38,377 nt of DNA from a virus: positions 1 to 38,377 of the IMG/VR virus record IMGVR_UViG_3300032199_000008. One strand, 5' to 3'. Position numbers and translations under genes: made by a program. Within the stretch, counting starts at the first letter, position 1, and every line of letters starts with the position of its first letter. The notes under the pieces are model-generated. The model did no database searches. It had not been told where the DNA came from and saw only the letters and a list, made by a program, of their open reading frames with translations. Positions 14,798 to 22,862 of this stretch are shown here, in pieces.

Positions 14798-15222
14798 GCG
14801 GCACAGCATATGCGGTCATAGTTTGGGACTATGAAGACCTGGAGAAACTCGCCGTCTTTACGACCACAGAAAAGCGGGACGCCTATTTGACGGAATGCCT
14901 CAAGGCAGACAGTTCCGCCTGGGGCTTGGATGTAGAATTGGACCCGGACCCGCCCGAGATTTCTCACGCAACAACCGTATGGATACATAAGGATGGAAAG
15001 ATCGGACGGACCCAGTTGTGGTCGTTTTTGCCTTGGTCCTGGTCTTGGGCGCGGATGGGATTCTTACACTATGGCGATGACGGAGACTGGATGGCCTATG
15101 CGGTCCCGACTGGCGATCAAGATGAGGCGATCAAGGTGGTCAAGGAAAAGCAGTCCCAAATTCTCGCCGCCGATGCGTGGGGTGATTTCACAAAGACACG
15201 GCAGGTGTTGGGAGAACAATAA
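14794..15222 (+). CDS. Hypothetical protein
   Basis: A 142-residue protein starting in an ATGA overlap. Trp-rich (WSFLPWSWSWARMG) in the middle, with alternating strand-like and helix-like segments; no signal peptide and no family recognised. Its TAA overlaps the ATG of the membrane protein gene (TAATG). Probably accessory cargo, given its location between terminase and portal. Confidence 0.6.
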   Translation: MSGTAYAVIVWDYEDLEKLAVFTTTEKRDAYLTECLKADSSAWGLDVELDPDPPEISHATTVWIHKDGKIGRTQLWSFLPWSWSWARMGFLHYGDDGDWMAYAVPTGDQDEAIKVVKEKQSQILAADAWGDFTKTRQVLGEQ

Positions 15223-15998
15223 TGTTCTATGACTGGCACCGGTTCTTTGACAACATAGCGGCCATCCCGGCCTATTACCCACCCTGGACTGCCGGTGTGT
15301 CGTTCCTGCCGTTGTGGCTCATTCTGGCAGTGACGGTCCTGGCGTTCGTCTGGGCAGCATACCGGCAAGCCAACTCGCTCGCCAGCGTGGCTTGTGCGGC
15401 ACTTTGCCTGCCGTTGTTCTGGACGCTGTTCCTGGGCCAACTGGACGGCCTGGCGCTGTTGGGAGTACTCGCGCTGCCATGGGGTGTGCCATTGGCGCTG
15501 CTCAAGCCGCACATTGCAGCGTTCACCCTGTTGGCCCGCAAGCAGTGGGCCATCGTCGGGGCGGTATTCATCCTGGCGACGGTGCTCATTTGGGGGCTGT
15601 GGCCGCTGCGCCTATTCGAGTGCAACACCGACCCGGCACAGTGGCCCCAAGACATTGCGTTGGGGTTGTGGGGCCTGCCGGCGTTCGCTGTTGTGGCGTG
15701 GTGGCTGCTGAGGCCGGGAAACAAGGCAGCGCGCGCCGATCCGTATTGGTGGATGCTAGCAGGGGCGTTTATGACACCCCGGCTGATCCCGTACAACCTG
15801 CTGCCGTTGTACCCTGCGGTGGCTCGGCTGCCCTGGCCCTGGGCGCTTGCGGTGGCATTGACCTCGTGGCTGCCCTTCGCCGCCAATTGGGTAGGCCCGT
15901 GGGGATGGTACCTGGGGTGGGTATCGGTGGTGCTGTTGGGCGTGGGGATGTGGGTAGAGGCACAAGCCGGAAAGGGGAACCATGTGGACGAGCGGTGA
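15222..15998 (+). CDS. Polytopic membrane protein resembling GT87-type (GT-C) glycosyltransferases
   Basis: A 258-residue protein with about seven or eight hydrophobic segments. The stretch LFLGQLDGLALLGVLALPWG followed by ALLKPHIAAF resembles the GQ-to-LKP signature of GT87/DUF2029 polyprenyl-phosphate-sugar mannosyltransferases. It is much shorter than full GT-C enzymes (~400), so it may be a C-terminal-type remnant or a minimal membrane homologue. If active it would move a sugar from a lipid carrier on the outer face of the membrane. It starts at the TAATG junction and overlaps the next small gene. Confidence 0.55.
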   Translation: MFYDWHRFFDNIAAIPAYYPPWTAGVSFLPLWLILAVTVLAFVWAAYRQANSLASVACAALCLPLFWTLFLGQLDGLALLGVLALPWGVPLALLKPHIAAFTLLARKQWAIVGAVFILATVLIWGLWPLRLFECNTDPAQWPQDIALGLWGLPAFAVVAWWLLRPGNKAARADPYWWMLAGAFMTPRLIPYNLLPLYPAVARLPWPWALAVALTSWLPFAANWVGPWGWYLGWVSVVLLGVGMWVEAQAGKGNHVDER

Positions 15999-16122
15999 AC
16001 CGTCGGGCATTCTACTGTCTCTTGTGTGCTGCGCGCTGCCCATCGTCCTGTTGGGCGGCGTTGGCGTACTTGTCTACCTGGCGTTGCTGTACGGAAGGAA
16101 GCCGAATGATCCGAGGATGTAG
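15982..16122 (+). CDS. 46-residue membrane peptide
   Basis: ATG 15982 follows AAAGGGG and lies inside the last codons of the preceding gene. A single TM segment (LLSLVCCALPIVLLGGVGVLV) is followed by a basic tail. Unknown function; possibly a partner of the adjacent polytopic protein. Confidence 0.5.
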   Translation: MWTSGEPSGILLSLVCCALPIVLLGGVGVLVYLALLYGRKPNDPRM

Positions 16123-16134
16123 GAAAGGGGAAAG

Positions 16135-16824
16135 ATGAACCGTCGTGAATTTCTCAAGGGGGCGTTGGCGGCGCTGGCCGTGGTCATACTGCCCAAGGGG
16201 AAGCAGACCAAAACGGACCAGACGGCGGACAACTTGGACGCTTTTTGTGAGGAAGTCGCGCAAGCCGACCCGGCGTTGACGTTCGACGTTGTGCCGGAAC
16301 CTCAGAAGCGGGGCGAACTGTGGGACGCCTTGCATGAGATAGGCGATGTCATTCGGCGGAATAGTGAGGCGTGCGCCGGGACACAACCCGAATGGTGGGT
16401 GACGATGCACCCTGATGACTGGGAGGAATTGCGCTACGCGTGCACGAATAGCAACCTGACGCCACCACTCGACCCGCCAGAATACGAACCAAAAGACGCT
16501 GGCGCTTGGCGACTTTACACGGATCGTGGTGTGTATACCTGTGACGACATCGAAGCTGACAGGCCGGAATGGGTATGCGGTATTGACGCCGCAAGCCCTG
16601 ACGATGACTATACCGGCGTGACGTTGGGATGCACAGACGGCGACGGGGTGTGGCACACGATGGAGACGGTGAGTGTCCCTGGCAAGTTTGATCCTTACGA
16701 GGTCATCGTCAACACGGGCCACATAGACGCGCCGATAGCCGGCGCTTCGTGGCAATTTCCGCCAACGACACAGGAATGCTTGGACCGGCTGAAGATGAGG
16801 ATCGAAAGAGGCCCTGATGCCTGA
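16135..16824 (+). CDS. Hypothetical protein with a Tat-type signal sequence
   Basis: A 229-residue protein opening with MNRREFLKGALAALAVVIL: an R-R-x-F-L-K twin-arginine motif, then a hydrophobic core, as in Tat-exported proteins. The rest is acidic, with many Trp and Cys, and no recognised domain. Export of a folded, perhaps cofactor-bearing protein by a phage gene is unusual. ATG 16135 has AGGAAAGGGG upstream. The Tat assignment rests on the N-terminus alone, and no clear AxA cleavage site follows. Confidence 0.6.
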   Translation: MNRREFLKGALAALAVVILPKGKQTKTDQTADNLDAFCEEVAQADPALTFDVVPEPQKRGELWDALHEIGDVIRRNSEACAGTQPEWWVTMHPDDWEELRYACTNSNLTPPLDPPEYEPKDAGAWRLYTDRGVYTCDDIEADRPEWVCGIDAASPDDDYTGVTLGCTDGDGVWHTMETVSVPGKFDPYEVIVNTGHIDAPIAGASWQFPPTTQECLDRLKMRIERGPDA

Positions 16825-16933
16825 CCGTGAGTTCTGGCTTGCCATCCGGCAGGCGCTGCTGATGATGGTAGACGCCATCGAACGGCTGTGCAACGTCACG
16901 CCGCGAACGGCTGAGGTGCGCAAACAGCGATAG
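16817..16933 (+). CDS. 38-residue conserved-type phage mini-protein
   Basis: ATG 16817 lies 8 nt inside the end of the preceding gene. The product contains EFWLAIRQALLMMVDAIER and a basic end (TPRTAEVRKQR). Helical mini-proteins of this form, with a run of hydrophobics before DAIER, are often found near terminase and portal genes in phages. The function is unknown. Confidence 0.5.
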   Translation: MPDREFWLAIRQALLMMVDAIERLCNVTPRTAEVRKQR

Positions 16934-16965
16934 TCTGATAACCGCATAACCGGCAGTCTTTCGAG

Positions 16966-17016
16966 AACGCCGCTACGTTGTGGGAGTGATGAACCCCGCA
17001 GCATAGCGGCGTTTTT
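16966..17016 (+). terminator. Strong rho-independent-type terminator before the portal gene
   Basis: AACGCCGCTA (16966-16975) pairs perfectly with TAGCGGCGTT (17004-17013), and the T-run TTTTT (17012-17016) follows. The loop contains a second stem (TGTGGG with CCCCGCA). This separates the cargo cluster from the head genes, so the portal operon is likely to have its own promoter or rely on antitermination. The 96-nt gap holds no gene. Confidence 0.8.
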
Positions 17017-17029
17017 GTTTGGAGAGCGA

Positions 17030-18823
17030 ATGGCAAAGACACGACGGCGACAACCAATAACCCAAGAGGCACGCAACGTCCGGCTGGAGCGTGAGTGGCG
17101 GCAGAAACTGGCGACGGCGGAAAAGGCCGCCCCATCCCTACCACCGACCGAGCCGCCCACGCCGGCCTACGTGGAACAGGTGCGCCAGGAAGCCGAGGCG
17201 CTGGTCAACGCGGCCCCGGCGCTGCCCGAAACCGACAAGGCGGCGGCGACCGTGCCCTACAGCGTCCAGACCGGCCCACAACACGGCGGGGTGTCCGTCG
17301 CCGACGCCGGGGCGCTTTTGTGGTGGAACTCGATGACCATTGACGACTATATCCCGGTCAACGAGTACCACGACCCCAAGCGCCAGCAGCAGCTCAGGAC
17401 GTTCGCCCTGATCGCGCCGTTCATCCTCAACGCCATTTCGATCATGACCAAAAAGGCGCAGGGCCTGGAGTGGTCGATCACCGCCGGGCGCAACCTGGCG
17501 AGTAAGTGGCAGGACCGGATCGCCAACATGGGCGAGAACTGGGACCTGTTTATCGGGCGTTGGGTGCGGGCCTATTGCGAGTCAGACAAGCCGGCCTATG
17601 CCGAGTTGATCCGCGCTGCCCCCCGTTGGGCGGTGGACGAACGGGGGCAGTTGACACTCCGTGGCGAGCGGGCGATGGAACGCGGGGACGATGCCGCGTG
17701 GGAAATTGTGGATGCCCGCGTGATGGATCCTTTGTGTGTGTGGCCCACCTCGTCAGACGAGTTCCCGGTAGTCTACCGCAACCCGTTCAACGGGCAGCGG
17801 CACCAACTGCGCGACTACCAGTTTATGAAGCTGACCGACATGCCGATGGTGGACGACCGCATGCCACAGTGGGGCGTGTGCGCCGTCTCCCGTGCCGTGT
17901 GGGCCGCGCAAGAGGACCGCATGGTCCAGCGGTATGTGTACGAGAAGCTGAGCGACAACCCCGGCGCGGGCATCGTCCTGGCGAACGTCAACCCGACGAT
18001 GTTGGAAACAGCGCTCAAGGGTGCGACAGCCCAGAGGGATTCTCGGGGGCTGGTCTATTACAAGGGCGTTATTTTCCTGCCGGTCCTCAACCCAGAGGGC
18101 AACACGGTCCTGGAGTATCTCAACTTTTCGGGCGCTCCCGAGAATTTCAACCGCACCGAGGTCTACAACATCTGCAAAGAGGTCACCGCCACGGCGTTTG
18201 GCCTGGACGTGCTCGAATTTGGCAGCATCCCGGCGGGCGGACTGGGCACCGGGGCGCAAGCCGAGGTCGCCAGTCTCAAGGCCAAGGGCAAGGGCATGGG
18301 GGCGCTTGTCTCGGGCATCAAGCGCGAGTTTCGCCACAAGCTGCTGCCCGACTCGGTGCAATTCGAGATCCGGGCGTTGGACGAAGAGCAGCGGAAACTG
18401 CAAGCCGAGATCGAGGGCAAGTTCTTCGAGAACGCGGGCGCATTCGTCAACCTGGGCCGCCCCGACCTGGGCCTGCAATACCTGGCCGACCGTGAGGTCA
18501 TCCCCGACGTGTACCTGCCCGCCGACATGACCGGCACCGAAACCCTGGAGGATACCGAGGCTCCCGAGTTGGGCAAGGCATATCGCGAGCCGTGGGTGCG
18601 GGTAGACCGGTGGGGCAAAATGACGGCGCTGCCGGTATTCGCCCCGGTGCACGCGCACGCACACGAGGCCGAGAAGCAGATCGAGCGGGTACAGCCGCCG
18701 CCCGGCCCGCCATTGCCCGAATTGGACGCGACGATCACCGAGGCCGATGTGGACCGGGCCAATGCCGCATTTGACGCGCTGTTTCCCGAGTTCGCCGGGC
18801 TGCTCGACGCGAGGACGCAATGA
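17030..18823 (+). CDS. Portal protein
   Basis: A 597-residue protein that forms the dodecameric ring at the capsid vertex for DNA entry and exit. Seen: YHDPKRQQQLRTFALIAPF leading into the wing/clip region, DARVMDPLCVWPT, then a stem region (NRTEVYNICKEVTATAFG) and the crown-like helix with a Gly-rich GLGTGAQAEVASLK. Position after terminase and before a MuF-like gene confirms it. Residues 1-85 are a basic, disordered N-terminal extension. ATG 17030 has GGAGAG upstream. The ATGA at 18820 couples the minor head gene. Confidence 0.88.
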   Translation: MAKTRRRQPITQEARNVRLEREWRQKLATAEKAAPSLPPTEPPTPAYVEQVRQEAEALVNAAPALPETDKAAATVPYSVQTGPQHGGVSVADAGALLWWNSMTIDDYIPVNEYHDPKRQQQLRTFALIAPFILNAISIMTKKAQGLEWSITAGRNLASKWQDRIANMGENWDLFIGRWVRAYCESDKPAYAELIRAAPRWAVDERGQLTLRGERAMERGDDAAWEIVDARVMDPLCVWPTSSDEFPVVYRNPFNGQRHQLRDYQFMKLTDMPMVDDRMPQWGVCAVSRAVWAAQEDRMVQRYVYEKLSDNPGAGIVLANVNPTMLETALKGATAQRDSRGLVYYKGVIFLPVLNPEGNTVLEYLNFSGAPENFNRTEVYNICKEVTATAFGLDVLEFGSIPAGGLGTGAQAEVASLKAKGKGMGALVSGIKREFRHKLLPDSVQFEIRALDEEQRKLQAEIEGKFFENAGAFVNLGRPDLGLQYLADREVIPDVYLPADMTGTETLEDTEAPELGKAYREPWVRVDRWGKMTALPVFAPVHAHAHEAEKQIERVQPPPGPPLPELDATITEADVDRANAAFDALFPEFAGLLDARTQ

Positions 18824-19467
18824 GCCAGCCACAGCCGAGCGCCTGGGTATGGGACCCGCGCACCGGGAACTACCGCGACCTGGCGACGGGGCGTTTTCTG
18901 CTTCGCGACCAGGTGGTCAACCTGGTCGATACGTTGGTGGACCGGGCCAACGAACAGGGGGCCGGCACGTTGGCGACGATGTTGTCTGATGGGCGGCTCA
19001 ACACAGCGGACTGGCAGGCCGGGATGGCCCGGCTGATCAAAAACACCTACATCCAACAGACCGAATTGGCAGCCGGCGGGCGGGCCAACGTCACGCGGGA
19101 AATGTGGGGCAGCGTCGGCGGTCAGGTGGCAGAACAGTACCGCTACCTGCGGGACTTTGCCCGCGAGGTCGAGTCAGGCAGCCTGACGGCGGCACAGATC
19201 CGCGCCCGGTCGGAGATGTACATTTCGTCGAGCAGAGAGGCATTTTGGAGAGTAAAGGACCGGCAGGCGAGGGCACAAGGGTTCACCGAAGAGCGGTGGG
19301 TACCTATAGGGGATGATAGCACCTGTGGCCCCTGCTCCGATGCTGGCGCGATGGGCTGGCAGCCTATAGGCACGTTCGCTCAGCCGGGCAGCGGGCGGGT
19401 GCGTAACAGCCCCGAGACCAGTTGCCAAGGTTTGACCAGATGCAGATGCCAAAAGGAGTACCGCTGA
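18820..19467 (+). CDS. MuF/gp7-like minor head (head morphogenesis) protein
   Basis: A 215-residue protein whose C-terminal third has the metal-binding signature of SPP1 gp7/Mu F minor capsid proteins: DDSTCGPCSDAG, W-x-P-I-G, then SCQGLTRCRCQKEY. The N-terminal part is helical. It interacts with the portal during prohead assembly and may be injected with DNA. It starts in an ATGA overlap with the portal and is coupled by TGATG to the next gene. No extra toxin domain is fused. Confidence 0.82.
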   Translation: MSQPQPSAWVWDPRTGNYRDLATGRFLLRDQVVNLVDTLVDRANEQGAGTLATMLSDGRLNTADWQAGMARLIKNTYIQQTELAAGGRANVTREMWGSVGGQVAEQYRYLRDFAREVESGSLTAAQIRARSEMYISSSREAFWRVKDRQARAQGFTEERWVPIGDDSTCGPCSDAGAMGWQPIGTFAQPGSGRVRNSPETSCQGLTRCRCQKEYR

Positions 19468-20000
19468 TGGCCCTCGTCATTCAAATGAAGGCGATCCGTC
19501 CGGGGCGACTCAACATCGAGACGATCATGCAAGAGATCGAGGCACAACTGCAACTTGAGGGCAAGTACATCGAAAGCGAGTTCGAAAAGACCACGGCGAC
19601 GTGGACGAACAGGCCCGCCTTCGAGACCTTGACCGATACGACCGGCGGCAACCTGGCAGTCCTGGTCGGCACGGACGATCCCATTTACCGCTACGTAGAC
19701 GAGGGGACGCGCCCGCACCGCATTGTACCCAAGTCGTCGAACCGCAGCGGTCGGCTGTTTTTCCAGTCCGGTTACGTCGCCAAGACCTCGCCGGGCGTGA
19801 TCGGATCACGTGCGGGCGGCAAATTCGGAAACGTCGTCGTCGCCAGGGCGGTCAACCATCCCGGCACCAAGGCGCGCGGTTTCTCGAAGCAGATCGAGGC
19901 CAAGACGCGCAACCGGTTCAAGCGCAACATGCAAGCGGCGATGAAGCGGGGCGCGGAAAAGGCACAGGCCGACATGGCCAAGGGGCAAGTTGTCCCGTGA
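19467..20000 (+). CDS. HK97 gp10-like tail completion / neck protein
   Basis: A 177-residue protein with YRYVDEGTRPHRIVPKSS and VNHPGTKARGF, both typical of HK97-gp10/tail-completion proteins that cap the tail end facing the head. ATG 19467 follows AAGGAG at 8 nt. In most phages this gene follows the connector genes; here it lies between the minor head protein and the protease, an unusual order. The C-terminus is a basic helix. The role is taken from the family. Confidence 0.65.
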   Translation: MALVIQMKAIRPGRLNIETIMQEIEAQLQLEGKYIESEFEKTTATWTNRPAFETLTDTTGGNLAVLVGTDDPIYRYVDEGTRPHRIVPKSSNRSGRLFFQSGYVAKTSPGVIGSRAGGKFGNVVVARAVNHPGTKARGFSKQIEAKTRNRFKRNMQAAMKRGAEKAQADMAKGQVVP

Positions 20001-20004
20001 ATAT

Positions 20005-20019
20005 GTACACAAGGTGTAC
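20005..20019 (+). repeat. Short perfect inverted repeat before the protease gene
   Basis: GTACAC-AAG-GTGTAC forms a 6-bp perfect dyad in the 32-nt gap before ATG 20033, just upstream of the SD GAGGTGAG. It could be a small hairpin or an operator-like site. No function is proven. Confidence 0.4.
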
Positions 20020-20032
20020 TGTGAGGTGAGAG

Positions 20033-21307
20033 ATGCCAGACCCCCAACCGGGTGAAACGAGAGTAGAATGGATGGCCCGCTGTATCCCCGAGACGATGCG
20101 CGATGGCGGGGCGGAAAGCAACGAGCAGGCCGTCGCCATTTGCGCCGCCAAGTGGGAGGACGACAAGGCCGTGCGTAACAAGTTCGTCAGTTACAAAGCG
20201 GCGGATGGTCGCTGGCGGTGGATGGCCGTGTCGAGCATGGCCATTATGGACCGTGAGGGCGAGATCGTCAGCGAAAAAGCCTATGATGACGCCATCGCCC
20301 TGGCCGACCGGGACGGGCGCGGTGAGTTGGACCTGGTGCACCTCAATGGCACCGACGTAGGCGACTGTGACACACAGACCCGACTGGGGATGATGTTGGT
20401 CGAAGGGGGCACGTGGCGCGATACGCCCCTGGCGCGCAAGGTGCGCCAGGCCGTTGCTGCCGACCCCGACCGATGGGGCGTGTCCATCAAATTCAGGTAC
20501 GACCCGTCGCAATTTGACGGGAGAACCTATACAGGCGGTATCCAGATCCGTAAACGCAGCATTCTACCGCGAGAGATGGCTGCATCGTTCGGGACCGCCA
20601 TCACCACGACAGGAGGTGATATGGAAATGACCGAGCAGGTAAAAGAGGCGCTTGGGGCGATGGGCCTGGACGAAACCGAGATCGAGGAGATCGCCGAGCG
20701 CCAGAAGAGCGTGGAGGCAGAAACCCACGTCGTCAACAAGGCCGAGACGGTCCTGCAAAAGGTGCGGGACATGATCGGTAAAGCTTTCGGGAGCGGTGCT
20801 GAGGCCCCGGACGCCGGCGGGGCGGAAAACGTGACGGAGGTTCCCCCGGCAGAACCGGCAGAGCCGGAACCCGCGCCCGAGACAGAACCGGAGGCCGAAA
20901 AGGCCACTGAACCGGAAGCGCCACAGGAGCCGCCGTCGTTCGTGTTGTCCGAGGACGCACAAAAAGCCATTGCCGCGAGCGTGGCCCAGTCGATGGCAGG
21001 CGGTGTGGCCCAGGCCCTGCAACCCGTCGCCGAAAAAATGGCACAGATGCAGGTCACGATGGATGCGTTGGTTGCCCGGTTGGCCGAGGTCGAAAAGACG
21101 ACCGAGGACCGGGTGATGGAACGGTTGCGCCAACTGCCGCCGGTGGTCAAGGCGGCTCCGACCCAGGTAGCGGCGACGGTCACACAAGACGACCCGAGCA
21201 CGCCCGCGCCGGAAGCCGAAAAGACCTACGCGCAGGCCTTGTTCGCGCAAGTGGAAAAGTCTTTGGCGGACGCCCTGAAGGGTGTCGAAGTGAAATACCG
21301 GATGTAG
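20033..21307 (+). CDS. Prohead protease fused to scaffold (XkdF/HK97-protease-like)
   Basis: A 424-residue protein. Residues 15-45 hold a small helical C-and-W motif (CIPETMRDGG, then AICAAKW) found at the front of phage protease proteins. Residues 55-190 look like a prohead serine protease: MAIMDREGEIVS, H103 in LVHLNG and S151 in WGVSIKF as candidate catalytic residues. Residues 200-424 are helical, acidic and Pro/Glu-rich, as in scaffolds. It sits directly before the capsid gene, and the SD is GAGGTGAG. Self-cleavage and release of scaffold would be expected. Confidence 0.72.
   Translation: MPDPQPGETRVEWMARCIPETMRDGGAESNEQAVAICAAKWEDDKAVRNKFVSYKAADGRWRWMAVSSMAIMDREGEIVSEKAYDDAIALADRDGRGELDLVHLNGTDVGDCDTQTRLGMMLVEGGTWRDTPLARKVRQAVAADPDRWGVSIKFRYDPSQFDGRTYTGGIQIRKRSILPREMAASFGTAITTTGGDMEMTEQVKEALGAMGLDETEIEEIAERQKSVEAETHVVNKAETVLQKVRDMIGKAFGSGAEAPDAGGAENVTEVPPAEPAEPEPAPETEPEAEKATEPEAPQEPPSFVLSEDAQKAIAASVAQSMAGGVAQALQPVAEKMAQMQVTMDALVARLAEVEKTTEDRVMERLRQLPPVVKAAPTQVAATVTQDDPSTPAPEAEKTYAQALFAQVEKSLADALKGVEVKYRM
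20611..20616 (+). promoter_or_regulatory. Internal ribosome binding site for the scaffold
   Basis: AGGAGGTGAT at 20611-20620 is an exact anti-SD complement inside the protease-scaffold gene. In-frame ATGs follow at 20621 and 20627. Such a perfect site at a domain boundary is unlikely to be a coding accident. Confidence 0.65.
20627..21307 (+). CDS. Nested scaffold protein (internal start)
   Basis: Translation from ATG 20627 (10 nt after AGGAGG) would give a 226-residue protein equal to the C-terminal part of the protease-scaffold. It has a helical start (VKEALGAMGLDETEIEEIAE), a Pro/Glu-rich acidic linker, then amphipathic helices (VAQALQPVAEKMAQM, LVARLAEVEKTTEDR). This mirrors lambda C/Nu3, where scaffold is made in excess from an internal start. 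ATG 20621 is an alternative two codons upstream. Separate production is inferred. Confidence 0.55.
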   Translation: MTEQVKEALGAMGLDETEIEEIAERQKSVEAETHVVNKAETVLQKVRDMIGKAFGSGAEAPDAGGAENVTEVPPAEPAEPEPAPETEPEAEKATEPEAPQEPPSFVLSEDAQKAIAASVAQSMAGGVAQALQPVAEKMAQMQVTMDALVARLAEVEKTTEDRVMERLRQLPPVVKAAPTQVAATVTQDDPSTPAPEAEKTYAQALFAQVEKSLADALKGVEVKYRM

Positions 21308-21328
21308 ATCCGGGAAGGAGGTGGACAT

Positions 21329-22807
21329 ATGGACATGTCCCCTGAAGTTTTGAAAAGTGTGATGACCCCCGACTTTGCGGCTGCAATGGGCCGCGAGATC
21401 GGCAAAGCCATGGCGGCTGTGATGAAGGCATCGACCGCCAGTGGCTCCACCCATAACCTGGTCCACGGCCCTGGGTCTATGTTCGGGCAGGGGCAGGTCG
21501 GGATCGAGCCGGAAGTCATTTCGACGATGATGCACTGGCGCGGCGTGGCGGATATGCTGCCGACCGTTGGCGTGCGGACCCGCGAGCTGCTGCTGCCGTT
21601 CATCACCGGTGTAGAGCCGACCAGCTCGACCGAGCCAAGCACCGAGTGCGCGAACTGTATCTCGGGTGAGACGGAAGCCTGTCTCCAGCACTTCCCGCTG
21701 GGCAAGGTCTGCCGCCAGACGCAGACCATGACCCCCGAGCGGATCATCGAGCGGTTGAACCGGGGCGACATCGATCTGACGCTGCTCAACGATCAACTGG
21801 GCAGCGACAGCCCGTGGCATCCCGGCGACTCGTTCGCCTCCATGGGCCAGCAGGGCCTGATGCAAGTCGCCGCCGCGTGGGCGCTGATGTTCGAACTGCC
21901 CCCGCTCTTTATGGCGGCCCTGTCGCCGATGGTGTACTCGGGCAACCCGGTCAACAACCGGGGCGACGGGTACCGCGAGTTCCGCGGCCTCCAACTCCTG
22001 GTCAATACCGGGTTCCGTGACGCACTCTCGAACGTGACTTGCCCTGGCCTGGACAGCGATGTCAAAAACGCCAACTACAAGGACGTGGCAAACACCGCCG
22101 CGACCACGGTTTACCAGTTGGTCGAGATGGCCCACTACTACGTCCGCAACAACGCGGAAGGTCAGCGGTTGGCGCCGGTGCGTTTCGCCGCCGTGATGCG
22201 GCCCGAGATGTGGCAGGTGCTGTCGGGGTATGTGCCGCAGCAGGCCATCCTGAACACCATCGCCAACATGACCATCCCCAATGGCGTGACGGTCAACCTG
22301 GACGGACAGACCATCGTCAACGAGCGCAACGCCATGCGCCAGGGGCTGTACATCCCGCTGAACGGCGAGATGGTACAGGTCATCCTGGACCACGGCATCC
22401 CCGAGTTGAACAATGCCAACGACGCCCACCTGGCAGCCGGCCAGTACGCATCGGACATCTACATCCTGCCGTTGACCTACCTGGGCAACCGGCCCGCACT
22501 GCGCGTCGAGTACAAGGACTACCGGTTCATCAGTGAGGAAGTACGCGCCACCGATGACCTGATCGGCGGGCTGTACTCCTGGTCTCCCGATGGCCGGTTC
22601 TCGTGGACCTGGGTCAAGGATGGCCCGTGCTTTTTGATCCGGGCGAACATCGAGCCGCGCATCATCCTGCGCACGCCGCAACTGGCGGCCCGTATCCAAA
22701 ACATCAAGTATGTGCCGGTCCAGCACCTGCGCGAGCCTGACCCGGATTCGAGCTATTTCTTTAAGGGCGGGGTTTCTACCCGTAGCCCGGCTACTTATTA
22801 CTATTGA
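21329..22807 (+). CDS. Major capsid protein
   Basis: A 492-residue protein directly after the protease-scaffold gene, with a very strong SD (AAGGAGGTGG), as expected for the most abundant virion protein. The N-terminal ~100 residues, with a Gly/Ser linker, could be a delta-domain-like segment. A Cys-rich loop (CANC, then CLQHF and VCRQT) lies at ~108-130. The remainder, with VRFAAVMRPEMWQVL and DIYILPLTYLG, is compatible with an HK97-like fold of a divergent type. Identity comes from position, size and expression signal more than from clear motif matches. Confidence 0.75.
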   Translation: MDMSPEVLKSVMTPDFAAAMGREIGKAMAAVMKASTASGSTHNLVHGPGSMFGQGQVGIEPEVISTMMHWRGVADMLPTVGVRTRELLLPFITGVEPTSSTEPSTECANCISGETEACLQHFPLGKVCRQTQTMTPERIIERLNRGDIDLTLLNDQLGSDSPWHPGDSFASMGQQGLMQVAAAWALMFELPPLFMAALSPMVYSGNPVNNRGDGYREFRGLQLLVNTGFRDALSNVTCPGLDSDVKNANYKDVANTAATTVYQLVEMAHYYVRNNAEGQRLAPVRFAAVMRPEMWQVLSGYVPQQAILNTIANMTIPNGVTVNLDGQTIVNERNAMRQGLYIPLNGEMVQVILDHGIPELNNANDAHLAAGQYASDIYILPLTYLGNRPALRVEYKDYRFISEEVRATDDLIGGLYSWSPDGRFSWTWVKDGPCFLIRANIEPRIILRTPQLAARIQNIKYVPVQHLREPDPDSSYFFKGGVSTRSPATYYY

Positions 22808-22827
22808 GTTCAGTAGTATAAGTAGTC

Positions 22828-22846
22828 GCCATTTGCATAAAATGGC
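22828..22846 (+). terminator. Short hairpin after the capsid gene
   Basis: GCCATTT (22828-22834) pairs with AAATGGC (22840-22846) around a 5-nt loop and is followed by CCTTTGTGG. It may attenuate transcription after the capsid gene. The T-run is poor, so read-through into the endonuclease gene is likely. Confidence 0.35.
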
Positions 22847-22861
22847 CCTTTGTGGTACACT
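22833..22861 (+). promoter_or_regulatory. Possible weak promoter for the homing endonuclease
   Basis: TTGCAT (22833-22838) and TACACT (22856-22861) are spaced 17 bp apart. Both are imperfect matches to sigma-70 elements, so this is tentative. Transcription would begin near 22868, inside the left arm of the long leader hairpin. Confidence 0.2.
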
Positions 22862-22862
22862 T

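Noticed and set aside
16966-17016. Phage attachment site or origin at the inverted repeat before the portal gene
   Set aside because: The GC stem followed by a T-run is fully explained as a terminator, and there is no integrase nearby.
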